Below the pieces are notes generated by a model. It had not been told where the DNA came from. It was given only the letters and a program-made list of their open reading frames with translations, and ran no database searches. Positions 6,440-14,660 of a stretch of 23,237 bases of DNA are shown here, in pieces. Every line of letters begins with the position of its first letter. The stretch's first letter is position 1. Source of the DNA: an uncultured Eubacteriales bacterium (GTDB lineage Bacteria > Bacillota > Clostridia > Oscillospirales > CAG-272); assembly GCA_934526185.1 (NCBI GenBank), contig CAKTAA010000034.1:1-23237 (forward strand), written 5' to 3'. Position numbers and translations under genes: made by a program.

Positions 6440-8713
6440 ATGGCGAAAAAACAGAAGAAAACAGAAATATCCGACCGGCAGGGCGGTCCGCCCGCTGAAA
6501 TTACCCCGCAGCCGATTACGGATACCATCGAAAAAAATTATATGCCGTACATTATGACCGTCATTCTTGCGCGTGCCATACCGGAAATTGACGGCTTCAA
6601 ACCCTCGCACCGCAAGCTGTTGTATACTATGTACAAAATGGGGCTTCTGACCGGAGCGCGAACCAAAAGCGCAAATGTTGTCGGTCAGACCATGCGTCTG
6701 AATCCTCACGGAGACTCGGCCATTTACGAGACTATGGTGCGTCTGACACGCGGTCACGAAGCGCTGCTTCATCCCTTTGTGGATTCCAAAGGAAGCTTCG
6801 GCAAGCAGTACAGCCGAGATATGGCATATGCCGCATCCCGTTATACAGAGGTGAAGCTTGATGCCTTCTGCCGCGAGCTGTTTCGGGGCATTGACAAAAA
6901 CGCTGTGGATTTTACGGATAATTACGACAGCACTATGCAGGAGCCTGTTCTTCTGCCGACCTCCTTTCCCAACATTCTGGTATCGCCAAACATTGGCATT
7001 GCTGTCGGAATGGCTTGTTCCATATGCTCCTTCAATTTGGCAGAAATCTGCGACGGAACGATTGCCATGCTTTCACAGCCGGACATTGAGCTGAATGAGC
7101 TCATGGATATCATAAAAGCGCCTGACTTTGCGGGCGGCGCATATCTGATATACGACAGAGCGCAATTAAAAGAAATTTACCGGACAGGCCGGGGCAGTTT
7201 TCGGATGCGTGCGCGCTATGCCTACGACAAGGATGCTAACTGCATCGATATTCTGCAAATCCCATACTCTACATCCATTGAGCTGATTTTGAAGCGTCTG
7301 ACGGATCTTGTGAAAGAAGGCAAACTAAAGGAGGTAACGGATTTCCGAGATGAAATCGATTTGAACGGCTTTAAGCTGACACTTGATTTACGCCGCGGCA
7401 CCGATCCCGATCTGCTGATGACAAAGCTCTTCAAACTGACACCGCTTGAGGATGATTTCGGCTGCAATTTTAATATCCTCATTGATGGCTCACCGCGCCA
7501 GATGGGGCTGCGGGAAATACTGACCGAGTGGGTTCGGTTTCGTGTGCAGTGTGTCCGCCGCGAGCTGGTCTATGATCTGGAAAAGAAAAAGGACAAACTA
7601 CATCTGCTGTTAGGATTGGGAAAAATTCTTTTGGATATTGACCGCGCCATTGCCATTATCCGCGGCACGGAAGCCGAGAGTGATGTCATCCCAAACTTGA
7701 TGCAGGGCTTTTCCCTTGATCAGATTCAGGCGGAGTATATTGCAGAAATTCGTCTGCGGAACCTTAACCGAGAGTATATCATCAATCGTACAAAGGAAAT
7801 TGAGTCTCTTCAGGCCGAAATTGCCGAGCTTACAGAAACCATCAACAACGAAAAGAAAATTCGCGCTCTGATTGCAAGACAGCTCAAGGAGATCAAAGAA
7901 ACCTACGGCAAGCCGCGCAAAACGCAGCTCATATATAACGAGGATATCCGTGAATATAAAGAAGAGCATTTTGTGGAAAATTACAATGTGAAGCTTCTCC
8001 TCACCCGCGATGGTTATTTTAAAAAGATTACGCTGCTGTCGCTTCGGGGCAGCGACGAACAAAAATTAAAGGACGGCGATGCTGTCAGAAGCACGGAAAG
8101 CGCTGAAAATACGGACGAAATTCTCTTTTTTACCGACCGTGCGCAGGTTTACAAGGCCAAAATCAGCGACTTTGACTGCGTTAAGGCTTCGGCACTGGGG
8201 GATTTCATTCCAGCAAAGCTTTCCTTTGAAGACGGAGAACGTGTCGTTGCTATGAAATCGCTCTCAGCTTATCCTTCTAATCATTATTTTATTTTCATTT
8301 TTGAAAACGGAAAGGGAGTGCGTATCCCCGTTAATGCCTATCAAACAAAATCACAGCGGAAAAAGCTGACCGGCGCTTTTTCCTCCGCGTCCCCTGTTTG
8401 CGGCATTTTTTACGACACGGGCGGCAAAGAGGAGCTGCTTCTGATATCCAGTGCCGGTAAGGCTCTGCTTGTTCCGGTTGAACAAATCCCGGTCAAATCG
8501 ACAAGAAGCGCGGCGGGGATTCAGCTTATGACGCTCAGAGGCAAGCATACGGTTACGGATGTGTGCGCCGGTATTTCCAGCAAACTTGAGAACGCTTCAA
8601 AATATAGAAAGTCCAATCTTCCGGCAGCAGGAAGTGCCCTTGATTCCGCCTCGCTTAACTCAGCTATGCAGTCTTCACCTGAGGAAATGCCTGACGACGG
8701 TAAGAAATCGTAA
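6440..8713 (+). CDS. Divergent type IIA topoisomerase subunit A (GyrA/ParC-like)
   Basis: A 757-residue DNA-cleaving subunit, partner of the upstream ATPase subunit. The breakage-reunion domain is clear: IEKNYMPYIMTVILARAIPE, GFKPSHRKLLYTMYK, LNPHGDSAIYETMVRLT, and AYAASRYTEVKL, in which Tyr135 is the expected catalytic tyrosine. Positions matching the quinolone-determining Ser83 and Asp87 of E. coli GyrA are Ser93 and Glu97. A coiled-coil stretch (about residues 440-490) and a C-terminal repeat region (about 510-725) resembling a shortened beta-pinwheel follow. No GyrA box (Q-R-R-G-G-x-G) is visible, so the enzyme should relax or decatenate rather than supercoil. The start is well defined by AGGAGG 5 nt before ATG. 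The C terminus is Ser/Ala-rich and probably disordered. Confidence 0.9.
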   Translation: MAKKQKKTEISDRQGGPPAEITPQPITDTIEKNYMPYIMTVILARAIPEIDGFKPSHRKLLYTMYKMGLLTGARTKSANVVGQTMRLNPHGDSAIYETMVRLTRGHEALLHPFVDSKGSFGKQYSRDMAYAASRYTEVKLDAFCRELFRGIDKNAVDFTDNYDSTMQEPVLLPTSFPNILVSPNIGIAVGMACSICSFNLAEICDGTIAMLSQPDIELNELMDIIKAPDFAGGAYLIYDRAQLKEIYRTGRGSFRMRARYAYDKDANCIDILQIPYSTSIELILKRLTDLVKEGKLKEVTDFRDEIDLNGFKLTLDLRRGTDPDLLMTKLFKLTPLEDDFGCNFNILIDGSPRQMGLREILTEWVRFRVQCVRRELVYDLEKKKDKLHLLLGLGKILLDIDRAIAIIRGTEAESDVIPNLMQGFSLDQIQAEYIAEIRLRNLNREYIINRTKEIESLQAEIAELTETINNEKKIRALIARQLKEIKETYGKPRKTQLIYNEDIREYKEEHFVENYNVKLLLTRDGYFKKITLLSLRGSDEQKLKDGDAVRSTESAENTDEILFFTDRAQVYKAKISDFDCVKASALGDFIPAKLSFEDGERVVAMKSLSAYPSNHYFIFIFENGKGVRIPVNAYQTKSQRKKLTGAFSSASPVCGIFYDTGGKEELLLISSAGKALLVPVEQIPVKSTRSAAGIQLMTLRGKHTVTDVCAGISSKLENASKYRKSNLPAAGSALDSASLNSAMQSSPEEMPDDGKKS

Positions 8714-8754
8714 AATTTCCGATATTCCTGCGGTTACTATTTATAAAAAGGAGC

Positions 8755-8778
8755 GGTTTGATTGACAGAAATCAAACC
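8755..8778 (+). promoter_or_regulatory. Hairpin between ribosome-binding site and start codon
   Basis: GGTTTGAT (8755-8762) and ATCAAACC (8771-8778) form a perfect 8-bp stem with an 8-nt loop. AAAAAGGAG lies immediately before it and the ATG of the exported-protein gene lies 11 nt after it. Folded, the hairpin would cut the Shine-Dalgarno to start distance from 37 nt to about 12. Confidence 0.55.
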
Positions 8779-8789
8779 AACAGAAACAC

Positions 8790-9371
8790 ATGAAAAATCA
8801 GATGAAAAAACTAATTGCCATGACTTCTGCAGCGGCGCTTACCGTTACGGCGGTTACGGCCTTTGCGCTGAACAGCAAAGCCGCCTCCGATGATGACAAT
8901 CTCCCAGTTTCCAAGAGTTATGTAGAGCTGCTGATCTCGAATTTACAACAGTCTCTGAACGAAAATATGGAATCTCAGATTCAGAGTACGCTCTATGACG
9001 TGATGCTGGAGGATTATACGGATGTAATAAAGGAAGCGGTCCGCAGTAATCTCAGCAACAACACGGAGCTGGCTTCCATCCTTTCAGAGCAGCTCGCCGG
9101 AACAGATCTCATCTCCTTTACGCCTCTCGAAATGAAAGCCGGACAAAAGCTGTCAGGACAATGTGAGTTCATTATCCGCGGCGGAACCGTGGTCGCAGAG
9201 TGTCCCGGCATCAACGGTCTCTCAGATATGACAAACGGTTCCAATATCTCAGACGGCGTACAGATTCAGACGGAACATCTCATCGCAATTCCGCGGGACG
9301 ACGAACGTGCTGTCCGTGTAGAGTCGGATAACGCTTGGGTTATGGTGCGCGGCAGCTACACCATAGAGTAA
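8790..9371 (+). CDS. Exported protein of unknown function
   Basis: A 193-residue protein I cannot assign to a named family. Residues 1-32 form a Sec signal peptide: Lys-rich start (MKNQMKKL), hydrophobic core (AMTSAAALTVTAVTAFAL) and a likely cleavage near NSKA-A. A helical, acidic middle follows (about 40-105, VELLISNLQQSLNENMESQ). The C-terminal part (about 110-193) looks like a compact beta domain: FTPLEMKAGQKLSGQCEFI, then PGINGLSDMTNG, IAIPRDDERAVRV and NAWVMVRGSYTIE. I recall similar C-terminal segments in uncharacterised secreted clostridial proteins, but that is memory, not a search. It lies between the topoisomerase pair and a SpoIID-domain protein, with no terminator seen on either side, so co-expression with the latter is likely. 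The start ATG is supported only through the preceding hairpin; ATG at 8802 is an alternative. Confidence 0.75.
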   Translation: MKNQMKKLIAMTSAAALTVTAVTAFALNSKAASDDDNLPVSKSYVELLISNLQQSLNENMESQIQSTLYDVMLEDYTDVIKEAVRSNLSNNTELASILSEQLAGTDLISFTPLEMKAGQKLSGQCEFIIRGGTVVAECPGINGLSDMTNGSNISDGVQIQTEHLIAIPRDDERAVRVESDNAWVMVRGSYTIE

Positions 9372-9493
9372 GCCCGTCCCCTCCTTACAATTCAAACGAT
9401 TGCCGTGTGCATGTTCTCATCTACATATCGCCTCATAACACCAGAAAAAAGAACATGAACCGCTTTCGTCCGCACGAAAGGATTGACACCGTT

Positions 9494-11323
9494 ATGAACA
9501 AGCGTAAGAAACTAATCGTCCGCATCATCGCCGTTGTTTTGGCTGCGCTGATGCTTTTGGGCAGCGTCACAATGATTGTGCAGATTTTTATTTTCCAGGC
9601 CGGCGCCATGTCTTCTGCGGAATACGACAATTTAACCATTCGCGTTGGAATGATGTACGGAAACGGCGTCAAAGCCAGCTTCGGCGTCAAATCGGAAAAC
9701 GGCTTCACAATCGGCGCTGTCGGCTCGGAGGACAATGCTTTCCGTTCGATATGGAAAACAGACGCCTCTGCTCTTGAAGCCTGTACCGACAACAATCTGT
9801 CGCTAATTGAAGGCATATACAAGCCCGCCCAATCAAATTTTATCATCGGCGGCTATCACCTGGAGATAGAAAAAAATTATCAAAACGAAAAAGATGCGGC
9901 TGCGGCTGTAGATTCCGCCAACAGCAGCCTCCGAACGGCGGGGATTTATTCTTCTGTTCTGTACGCGTTCCCCTTTTACTGTGACAGCGGATACCGTGTA
10001 CGTATCGGTGACTTTGCCTCGGCAGCCTCCGCAAATTCCTCAAAATCCAAGGTGGCAAGCGCCCTGAAAACGGACTCTTCTCTTTCCGCCGTCTCCCCCT
10101 CTTCTTCCGCGGTAACACTGATCAATTCAGGCAACAATCTGATCGTTCTGGAATTTGACAGACAGGACGCTGCTGTCGGTGTGGAAGCCATACAACAGAG
10201 TGCAGAGACCGTCTGCCCGATCGTTTCTCCGAACAACAACCAGTATGAAGGTGTTTTTGAGTTCAGCAGATACGGTGACGGCATTGCCGTTACAAACATC
10301 GTCGCTGTTGAATCCTATGTTGCAGGCGTCGTTCCGTGGGAAATCGGTTCTGCGTGGCACCACGAGGCACAGAAGGCTTTTGCTATTGCCGTTCGCTCCT
10401 TTGCTCTTTCCACGCTCGGCAAGCATCAGAAGGCATACGGTTTTGATTTGTGCAACGGGACCTGCTGCCAGGTTTACGCAGGAATCGGCCGCTTGAATGA
10501 TAATGTCGCCACGGCAGTATCTGAGACGCGAGGTATGGTCGCCTCTTATAACGGCAAGGTCGCCAATACTATGTACTGTGCCGTAACCGGCGGTTGTACC
10601 GTCAATGCCTCCGAAGTTTGGAACGGTACCGACTATCCCTATCTTCGAGCCGTCGCAACGCCGTGGGAGGATTATGCCTCACACGAAAATGGACAATGGG
10701 TCAGCGAGGTATCACCGAGAGAGCTTGCCGCATATCTGCGCGACACAAAGGGATTTACGGAACTTACCGGTGATATTGCCGACATATCGATAGACCGGTA
10801 CGCCACCAATTCTACCTATGTCTACCAAGTAACCGTTACAGATGTCAACGGCAATCAGATAACTCGAAACGGCACCTATAATGTCAATTCCCTCTTTGCA
10901 AAATTCGTGAAAAGTGCGAACTTCGTTGTAGGAAAAAGTGGTGAAATTGAGGGACTGCTCAAAAAATATCCGCTTCTGACGGCAGACGGAAAGCAATACC
11001 TTTCCGCGCAGGACGACATTTCCATACTGACGCCGGACGGCGTTAAAGCATTTTCAGCAAGAGATAGCCTGTCTGTTTATACCGCTGAAGGTAAAATAAC
11101 GCTTTCGCCGGATGCATATGACGTTCCTGAGGAGGCAAACGAACTGTTAAATGACCCGGATAACAACAATTTTATTTTTATCGGTAAAGGATGGGGGCAT
11201 GGAATCGGCATGAGCCAATGGGGCGCAAAGTGCCTGGCCGAAGCGGGAGGGTCGTATGAACAGATTATCACTTCATATTTTACAGGTGTTTCTCTGAACA
11301 AATATTACGAGCTTGCAAACTAA
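9494..11323 (+). CDS. SpoIID/LytB-domain cell-wall protein, membrane-anchored
   Basis: A 609-residue protein with one N-terminal membrane segment (RKKLIVRIIAVVLAALMLLG, about residues 4-30) and a long extracytoplasmic part. The N-terminal half (about 45-240) includes a low-complexity Ser/Ala-rich stretch and may be a SPOR-like or unknown domain. The SpoIID domain follows: VESYVAGVVPWEIG, with Glu283 at the position of the catalytic acid of SpoIID lytic transglycosylases, then LCNGTCCQVYAG (Cys320, Cys324, Cys325), and near the C terminus GWGHGIGMSQWGA. SpoIID enzymes cut denuded glycan strands during engulfment; paralogues act in vegetative wall turnover. The size is much larger than SpoIID itself. 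The start chosen has AAAGGA about 11 nt upstream and directly precedes the anchor; an in-frame ATG at 9455 has no ribosome-binding site. The gene ends in a weak GCAAAC/GTTTGC hairpin around the stop codon. Confidence 0.88.
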   Translation: MNKRKKLIVRIIAVVLAALMLLGSVTMIVQIFIFQAGAMSSAEYDNLTIRVGMMYGNGVKASFGVKSENGFTIGAVGSEDNAFRSIWKTDASALEACTDNNLSLIEGIYKPAQSNFIIGGYHLEIEKNYQNEKDAAAAVDSANSSLRTAGIYSSVLYAFPFYCDSGYRVRIGDFASAASANSSKSKVASALKTDSSLSAVSPSSSAVTLINSGNNLIVLEFDRQDAAVGVEAIQQSAETVCPIVSPNNNQYEGVFEFSRYGDGIAVTNIVAVESYVAGVVPWEIGSAWHHEAQKAFAIAVRSFALSTLGKHQKAYGFDLCNGTCCQVYAGIGRLNDNVATAVSETRGMVASYNGKVANTMYCAVTGGCTVNASEVWNGTDYPYLRAVATPWEDYASHENGQWVSEVSPRELAAYLRDTKGFTELTGDIADISIDRYATNSTYVYQVTVTDVNGNQITRNGTYNVNSLFAKFVKSANFVVGKSGEIEGLLKKYPLLTADGKQYLSAQDDISILTPDGVKAFSARDSLSVYTAEGKITLSPDAYDVPEEANELLNDPDNNNFIFIGKGWGHGIGMSQWGAKCLAEAGGSYEQIITSYFTGVSLNKYYELAN

Positions 11324-11569
11324 ATCTGTTTGCTTTGGATGAAAGGTGCTGTTTCTTTATGCATCTGCAATGCACATATAAAAAACGCCATTCGATATCT
11401 AATTCCATAATTGAAGAAAGCCTGTCACCTTGCAATTGATATCTACCGCCTGAAACGGGCAGAGCGGGCATCCTTGTTTCAGCTATACCGTTCGCCGGAC
11501 TGCTGCGGGTTGTTCTGATGGATATAGTGAAACCATTTTTTCGGCCAAATAAAATTGCGGAGGAAGCAT

Positions 11570-12277
11570 ATGACCGCCGATATTCTCCTGTGCTCTGAAG
11601 ATCCGGTGTTTTCCCGGATGCTCTCTCTTGAGCTTTCGTCCCTTGCCCTGCGGACAGAAATTCGTTCGACCGTTTCTCACCTTCTGCTTGAAAACCCGGA
11701 CGACTTCCGAATTATTCTATTCGATCTGTCCTCTTATATCTCTGCGCTCGAAGGTATGCTTGATAGCACCGCTAAAAGTGGCATTCCTGTCATTCTTTTA
11801 GGATATCCTGAGGATGAGCAGATGTCCGTAGATTATCTGCAGCTATATGACACCTTTTCCCAATGTGTGGTATTTCACCGCCCTTTTTCCGTGGAATCCT
11901 TTCTTCGCTGTATAAAAGAACTGATTCGCTGCGGGCATCAGAATCTGCACATGCAGAATTTTGCGGCAATCATGCAAAAGCCGTACACCCCCGCTGACGA
12001 TATCCGTATCGACACAGATGCACGTGCTGTTTATTTCAGAGACGAACCAATAGAACTGACAAAACGGGAATACGATCTATTTCTTTATCTGATGCAGCAG
12101 CGCGGCAGCGCGGTAAGCCGCAGCGATGCCTTTGCAAAGGTATGGGGATTTGACTACCTCGGGGATACCAATGTTGTCGACGTTTACGTAAGGTATCTTC
12201 GTTTAAAAATTGACGAGACTTTTCAGTGTAAGCTCATCCATACTGTACGCGGAATAGGATACATGATAAAAAAATGA
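11570..12277 (+). CDS. OmpR/PhoB-type regulator with degenerate receiver
   Basis: A 235-residue DNA-binding regulator. The C-terminal winged helix (about residues 140-235) is textbook: ELTKREYDLFLYLMQQRG, VSRSDAFAKVWGFDY, TNVVDVYVRYLRLKI and HTVRGIGYMI. The N-terminal receiver is eroded: the acidic pair is CSED, the phospho-acceptor position keeps Asp52 (LFDLSS), but the Thr/Ser position is Gly78 (ILLGYP) and the conserved Lys is Arg104 (HRPFS). No histidine kinase gene is adjacent. It may therefore work without phosphorylation, as known atypical OmpR-family orphans do; this is inference. The start ATG at 11570 follows GGAGG by 6 nt; an upstream in-frame TTG lies before that site. Its targets are not shown by the sequence, and the upstream 246 bp hold no clear promoter. 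Confidence 0.9.
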   Translation: MTADILLCSEDPVFSRMLSLELSSLALRTEIRSTVSHLLLENPDDFRIILFDLSSYISALEGMLDSTAKSGIPVILLGYPEDEQMSVDYLQLYDTFSQCVVFHRPFSVESFLRCIKELIRCGHQNLHMQNFAAIMQKPYTPADDIRIDTDARAVYFRDEPIELTKREYDLFLYLMQQRGSAVSRSDAFAKVWGFDYLGDTNVVDVYVRYLRLKIDETFQCKLIHTVRGIGYMIKK

Positions 12278-12291
12278 ATTAGTGCTGTTAA

Positions 12292-12327
12292 CCGGACTGT
12301 AAATGATACGGATTTTTCACCGTCCGG
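12292..12327 (+). other. Inverted repeat upstream of pyrC
   Basis: CCGGAC (12292-12297) pairs with GTCCGG (12322-12327), with GT/AC just inside after one mismatch. No T run follows. It sits in the 115-bp gap between the regulator gene and pyrC and could be a leader hairpin or operator. It does not resemble a PyrR-binding loop. Confidence 0.35.
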
Positions 12328-12392
12328 GCAACATTTCTATAGAATTCGGCGCCCCCTCTCCGAAACTCAATATGCACAGAAAGGACTCCGGC

Positions 12393-13673
12393 ATGAAATC
12401 GTTTTTGCTGACAAATATCATTCTTTTAAATAGCGAAGAGGACAAGCCGTACCGGTGTAACATGTACATACGGAACGGTAAAATAGAAGCCGTTGGAGGT
12501 TCCGCTACATACGATGCTGACGTCATGCTGGATATGAACGGCTGCTATGCTTCTCCTGCATTTATCGATCTCCATGTTCACCTGCGCGATCCCGGTTTTA
12601 CACACAAGGAAGACCTTGTTACCGGTACCCGGGCTGCTGCAGCCGGCGGCTTCGGTTCTGTTTTCTGTATGCCAAACACCTCTCCGATCACGGATAACGC
12701 AGAGACACTGCGGTATATTCTGCAAAAGGCAGATTCAGAGGCTTCTTGCCGCGTATTCCCGATTGCCGCCATCACGGTCGGCCAGGCCGGCCGCCTGCTC
12801 TGTGACTTACAAATGTTGTCAAAAAACGGCGCAGCCGCTTTTTCTGACGACGGACGCCCCGTTGAATCCGCTTCTCTTATGCGTGCAGCGCTTCGCGAAG
12901 CAAAAAAATGCGGTTCTTTCATTATCTCCCACTGTGAAGATTTGTCGCTTGCAGCGAACGGCTGCATAAATGAAGGTGAGATCTCCAGTCAACTCGGTGT
13001 TCCGGGGATACCGAACTCCTCTGAGGAGGCTATGGTTGCGAGAGAGCTTATTCTGGCCGAGGAAACAGGGGCGCATGTACATCTGGCGCACATCAGTACC
13101 AAAGGCAGCGTTCAGTTGATTCGCGAGGCCAAAGCGCGCGGCGTTCCTGTTACCTGTGAAACCTGCCCGCACTATTTCTCTCTGACAGAAGAGGATGTAT
13201 GTTCTTTTGGCGTTATGGCGAAAATGAACCCGCCGCTTAGGACAGAAGAGGACAGACTGGCTATCATACGCGGACTCAAGGATGGAACCATTGATTGCAT
13301 TGCTACCGATCACGCTCCTCATACAATTGCCGAAAAGGGGGATTCGCTTACATCCAGCGCCAACGGAATTATCGGACTTCAAACCGCGTTTTCTGTCGCT
13401 TTTACATATCTTGTAAAACCGGGCTATCTTACGCTTCCGCAGCTAATCGACAAAATAACAGCGGCACCGGCCCGCATCAGCGGACTGTATCAGCGCATGG
13501 GACTCGGAAAGCTTACTGTCGGAGCCCCGGCTGATATCGTCTTTTACCGTCCGGAGGCCGATTTTATGCTTACGCAGGAAAACAACAAAAGCAAATCGGA
13601 AAATACCCCTTATTTCGGAATGAAGCTGAACGCAGCCGTGGAAAACTTGATGGTCAACGGCATACAACGTTAA
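12393..13673 (+). CDS. pyrC: Dihydroorotase, class I
   Basis: A 426-residue zinc amidohydrolase that cyclises carbamoyl-aspartate to dihydroorotate, step 3 of de novo UMP synthesis. Metal-binding and catalytic motifs are intact: FIDLHVHLRDPG (His61, His63), GGFGSVFCMPNT, AAFSDDGRPV, FIISHCED, VHLAHISTKGS, VTCETCPHYF and CIATDHAPH. C-terminal signature APARISGLYQRMGLGKLTVGAPADIVFY is present in part as APARISGLYQRMGLG. Its length is normal for class I. The start ATG follows AAGGA by 7 nt; the open frame extends upstream to 12303 but without ribosome-binding support or family similarity. It is the first gene of a pyrimidine cluster whose continuation (pyrF-pyrK-pyrD) is separated by a broken acetyltransferase gene. 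Confidence 0.96.
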   Translation: MKSFLLTNIILLNSEEDKPYRCNMYIRNGKIEAVGGSATYDADVMLDMNGCYASPAFIDLHVHLRDPGFTHKEDLVTGTRAAAAGGFGSVFCMPNTSPITDNAETLRYILQKADSEASCRVFPIAAITVGQAGRLLCDLQMLSKNGAAAFSDDGRPVESASLMRAALREAKKCGSFIISHCEDLSLAANGCINEGEISSQLGVPGIPNSSEEAMVARELILAEETGAHVHLAHISTKGSVQLIREAKARGVPVTCETCPHYFSLTEEDVCSFGVMAKMNPPLRTEEDRLAIIRGLKDGTIDCIATDHAPHTIAEKGDSLTSSANGIIGLQTAFSVAFTYLVKPGYLTLPQLIDKITAAPARISGLYQRMGLGKLTVGAPADIVFYRPEADFMLTQENNKSKSENTPYFGMKLNAAVENLMVNGIQR

Positions 13674-13878
13674 ATCTGTTTGGCTGCGGATTTTCTATTC
13701 GTTTTTCAGAGGTTGTACAGTTTCTCATAATCCTATAACTTGATTGTCTGTGGATTTAACTTTTTGTTGAAATCTCGCAGAAAAATTAAATTGCACTGAA
13801 CATCTATGTCCATTTTATATGCATCGTTTGTGATATTCCAAGGTTGTTTTGATTATATCGTTTGGAGGAATTTTGATA

Positions 13879-14500
13879 TGACTGAATATGATAAAATGCA
13901 TAATGGAATGATTTATGATTGCTATCAGAAGAAATTGGAGAAATACAGAAAAAAAGCCATCGTCTTTGTGACGAATACAATGTATTAGGTGTTGATGATG
14001 ATGAAAAAAAGCAAGAAATACTAAAAGAACTTTTTAGCACAGATGATTTTGGTAGATACAGGTCAATGGAAAAGCCTATTTTTATTAATAATTACAAAGA
14101 AATCAAGATAGGAAAAACTTCTATTCAAATATTCATTTCTCGTTTATCGGTGGTAATACAGTTGAAATTGGTGACAATGTTTTTGTTGGACCATACTGTA
14201 CTCTTGCGACAGGTATTCATTCACTTATTCCAGATGAAAGAAGAATAACCATTGATAAGAATGGTGCTGTACACGATTTTGAATATGGAAAACCAATTAA
14301 AATTAGGTAATGATGTATGGATTGCATCAAATGTTACCATTTTTGGCGGTGTTACTATTGGAGATGGTAGTGTTATAGGGGCAGGATCCGTTGTAACAAA
14401 AGATATTCCGGCAGGTGTTTTAGCTGCTGGTAATCCTTGTAAGGTTATCAGAAAAATAACCGAAAAGGACAGTATGTATTTAAAAGCAAAAAGAGATTAA
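13879..14500 (+). pseudogene. Sugar O-acetyltransferase (hexapeptide family), three frameshifts
   Basis: A LacA/Maa-like left-handed beta-helix acetyltransferase read across three frames. Piece 1 (MTEYDKMHNGMIYDCYQKKL) has a good GGAGGA site and stops after 36 codons. A one-base shift in an A7 run (13949-13955) leads to SHRLCDEYNVLGVDDDEKK; a second in an A5 run (14113-14117) restores frame 1 and gives FSFIGGNTVEIGDNVFVGPY and TGIHSL with the catalytic His; a third in an A4 run (14299-14302) is needed for NDVWIASNVTIFGGVTIGDG and VVTKDIPAGVLAAGNP. The repaired product, about 206 residues, is full length. All shifts are A-run indels and no nonsense mutation is seen, so decay is recent, or the read is wrong, or slippage occurs. 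The region is markedly AT-richer than its neighbours, suggesting transfer into the pyr cluster. Confidence 0.88.
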
Positions 14501-14506
14501 AAATTT

Positions 14507-14543
14507 ATAGGCAGAGTTGCAAATTTTGCCTATTTTACTTTTG
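14507..14543 (+). terminator. Terminator after the acetyltransferase pseudogene
   Basis: ATAGGCA (14507-14513) pairs with TGCCTAT (14527-14533) and is followed by TTTACTTTT. It lies 7 bp after the pseudogene stop and just before the pyrF promoter. Confidence 0.7.
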
Positions 14544-14564
14544 GTAAGATACGGTTTGCGGGGA

Positions 14565-14593
14565 TTGACAGGCAGCACCCTGCATGATATAAT
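14565..14593 (+). promoter_or_regulatory. Consensus SigA promoter of pyrF-pyrK-pyrD
   Basis: TTGACA (14565-14570), 17-nt spacer, TATAAT (14588-14593): both boxes perfect at ideal spacing. Predicted start is near 14600, leaving a leader of about 60 nt that contains a T7 run (about 14624-14630). No PyrR-type attenuator or terminator is visible in the leader. Confidence 0.9.
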
Positions 14594-14660
14594 ATGAATT
14601 TAATGAGAAAAAACGACTGATAATTTTTTTATAAACGAAAAATCTCCGGAAATGAGGTAA

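Noticed and set aside
14600..14630. Short ORF (MRKND) and T7 run in the pyrF leader as an attenuator
   Set aside because: No hairpin precedes the T run and the peptide has no sensing codons; no evidence of attenuation.
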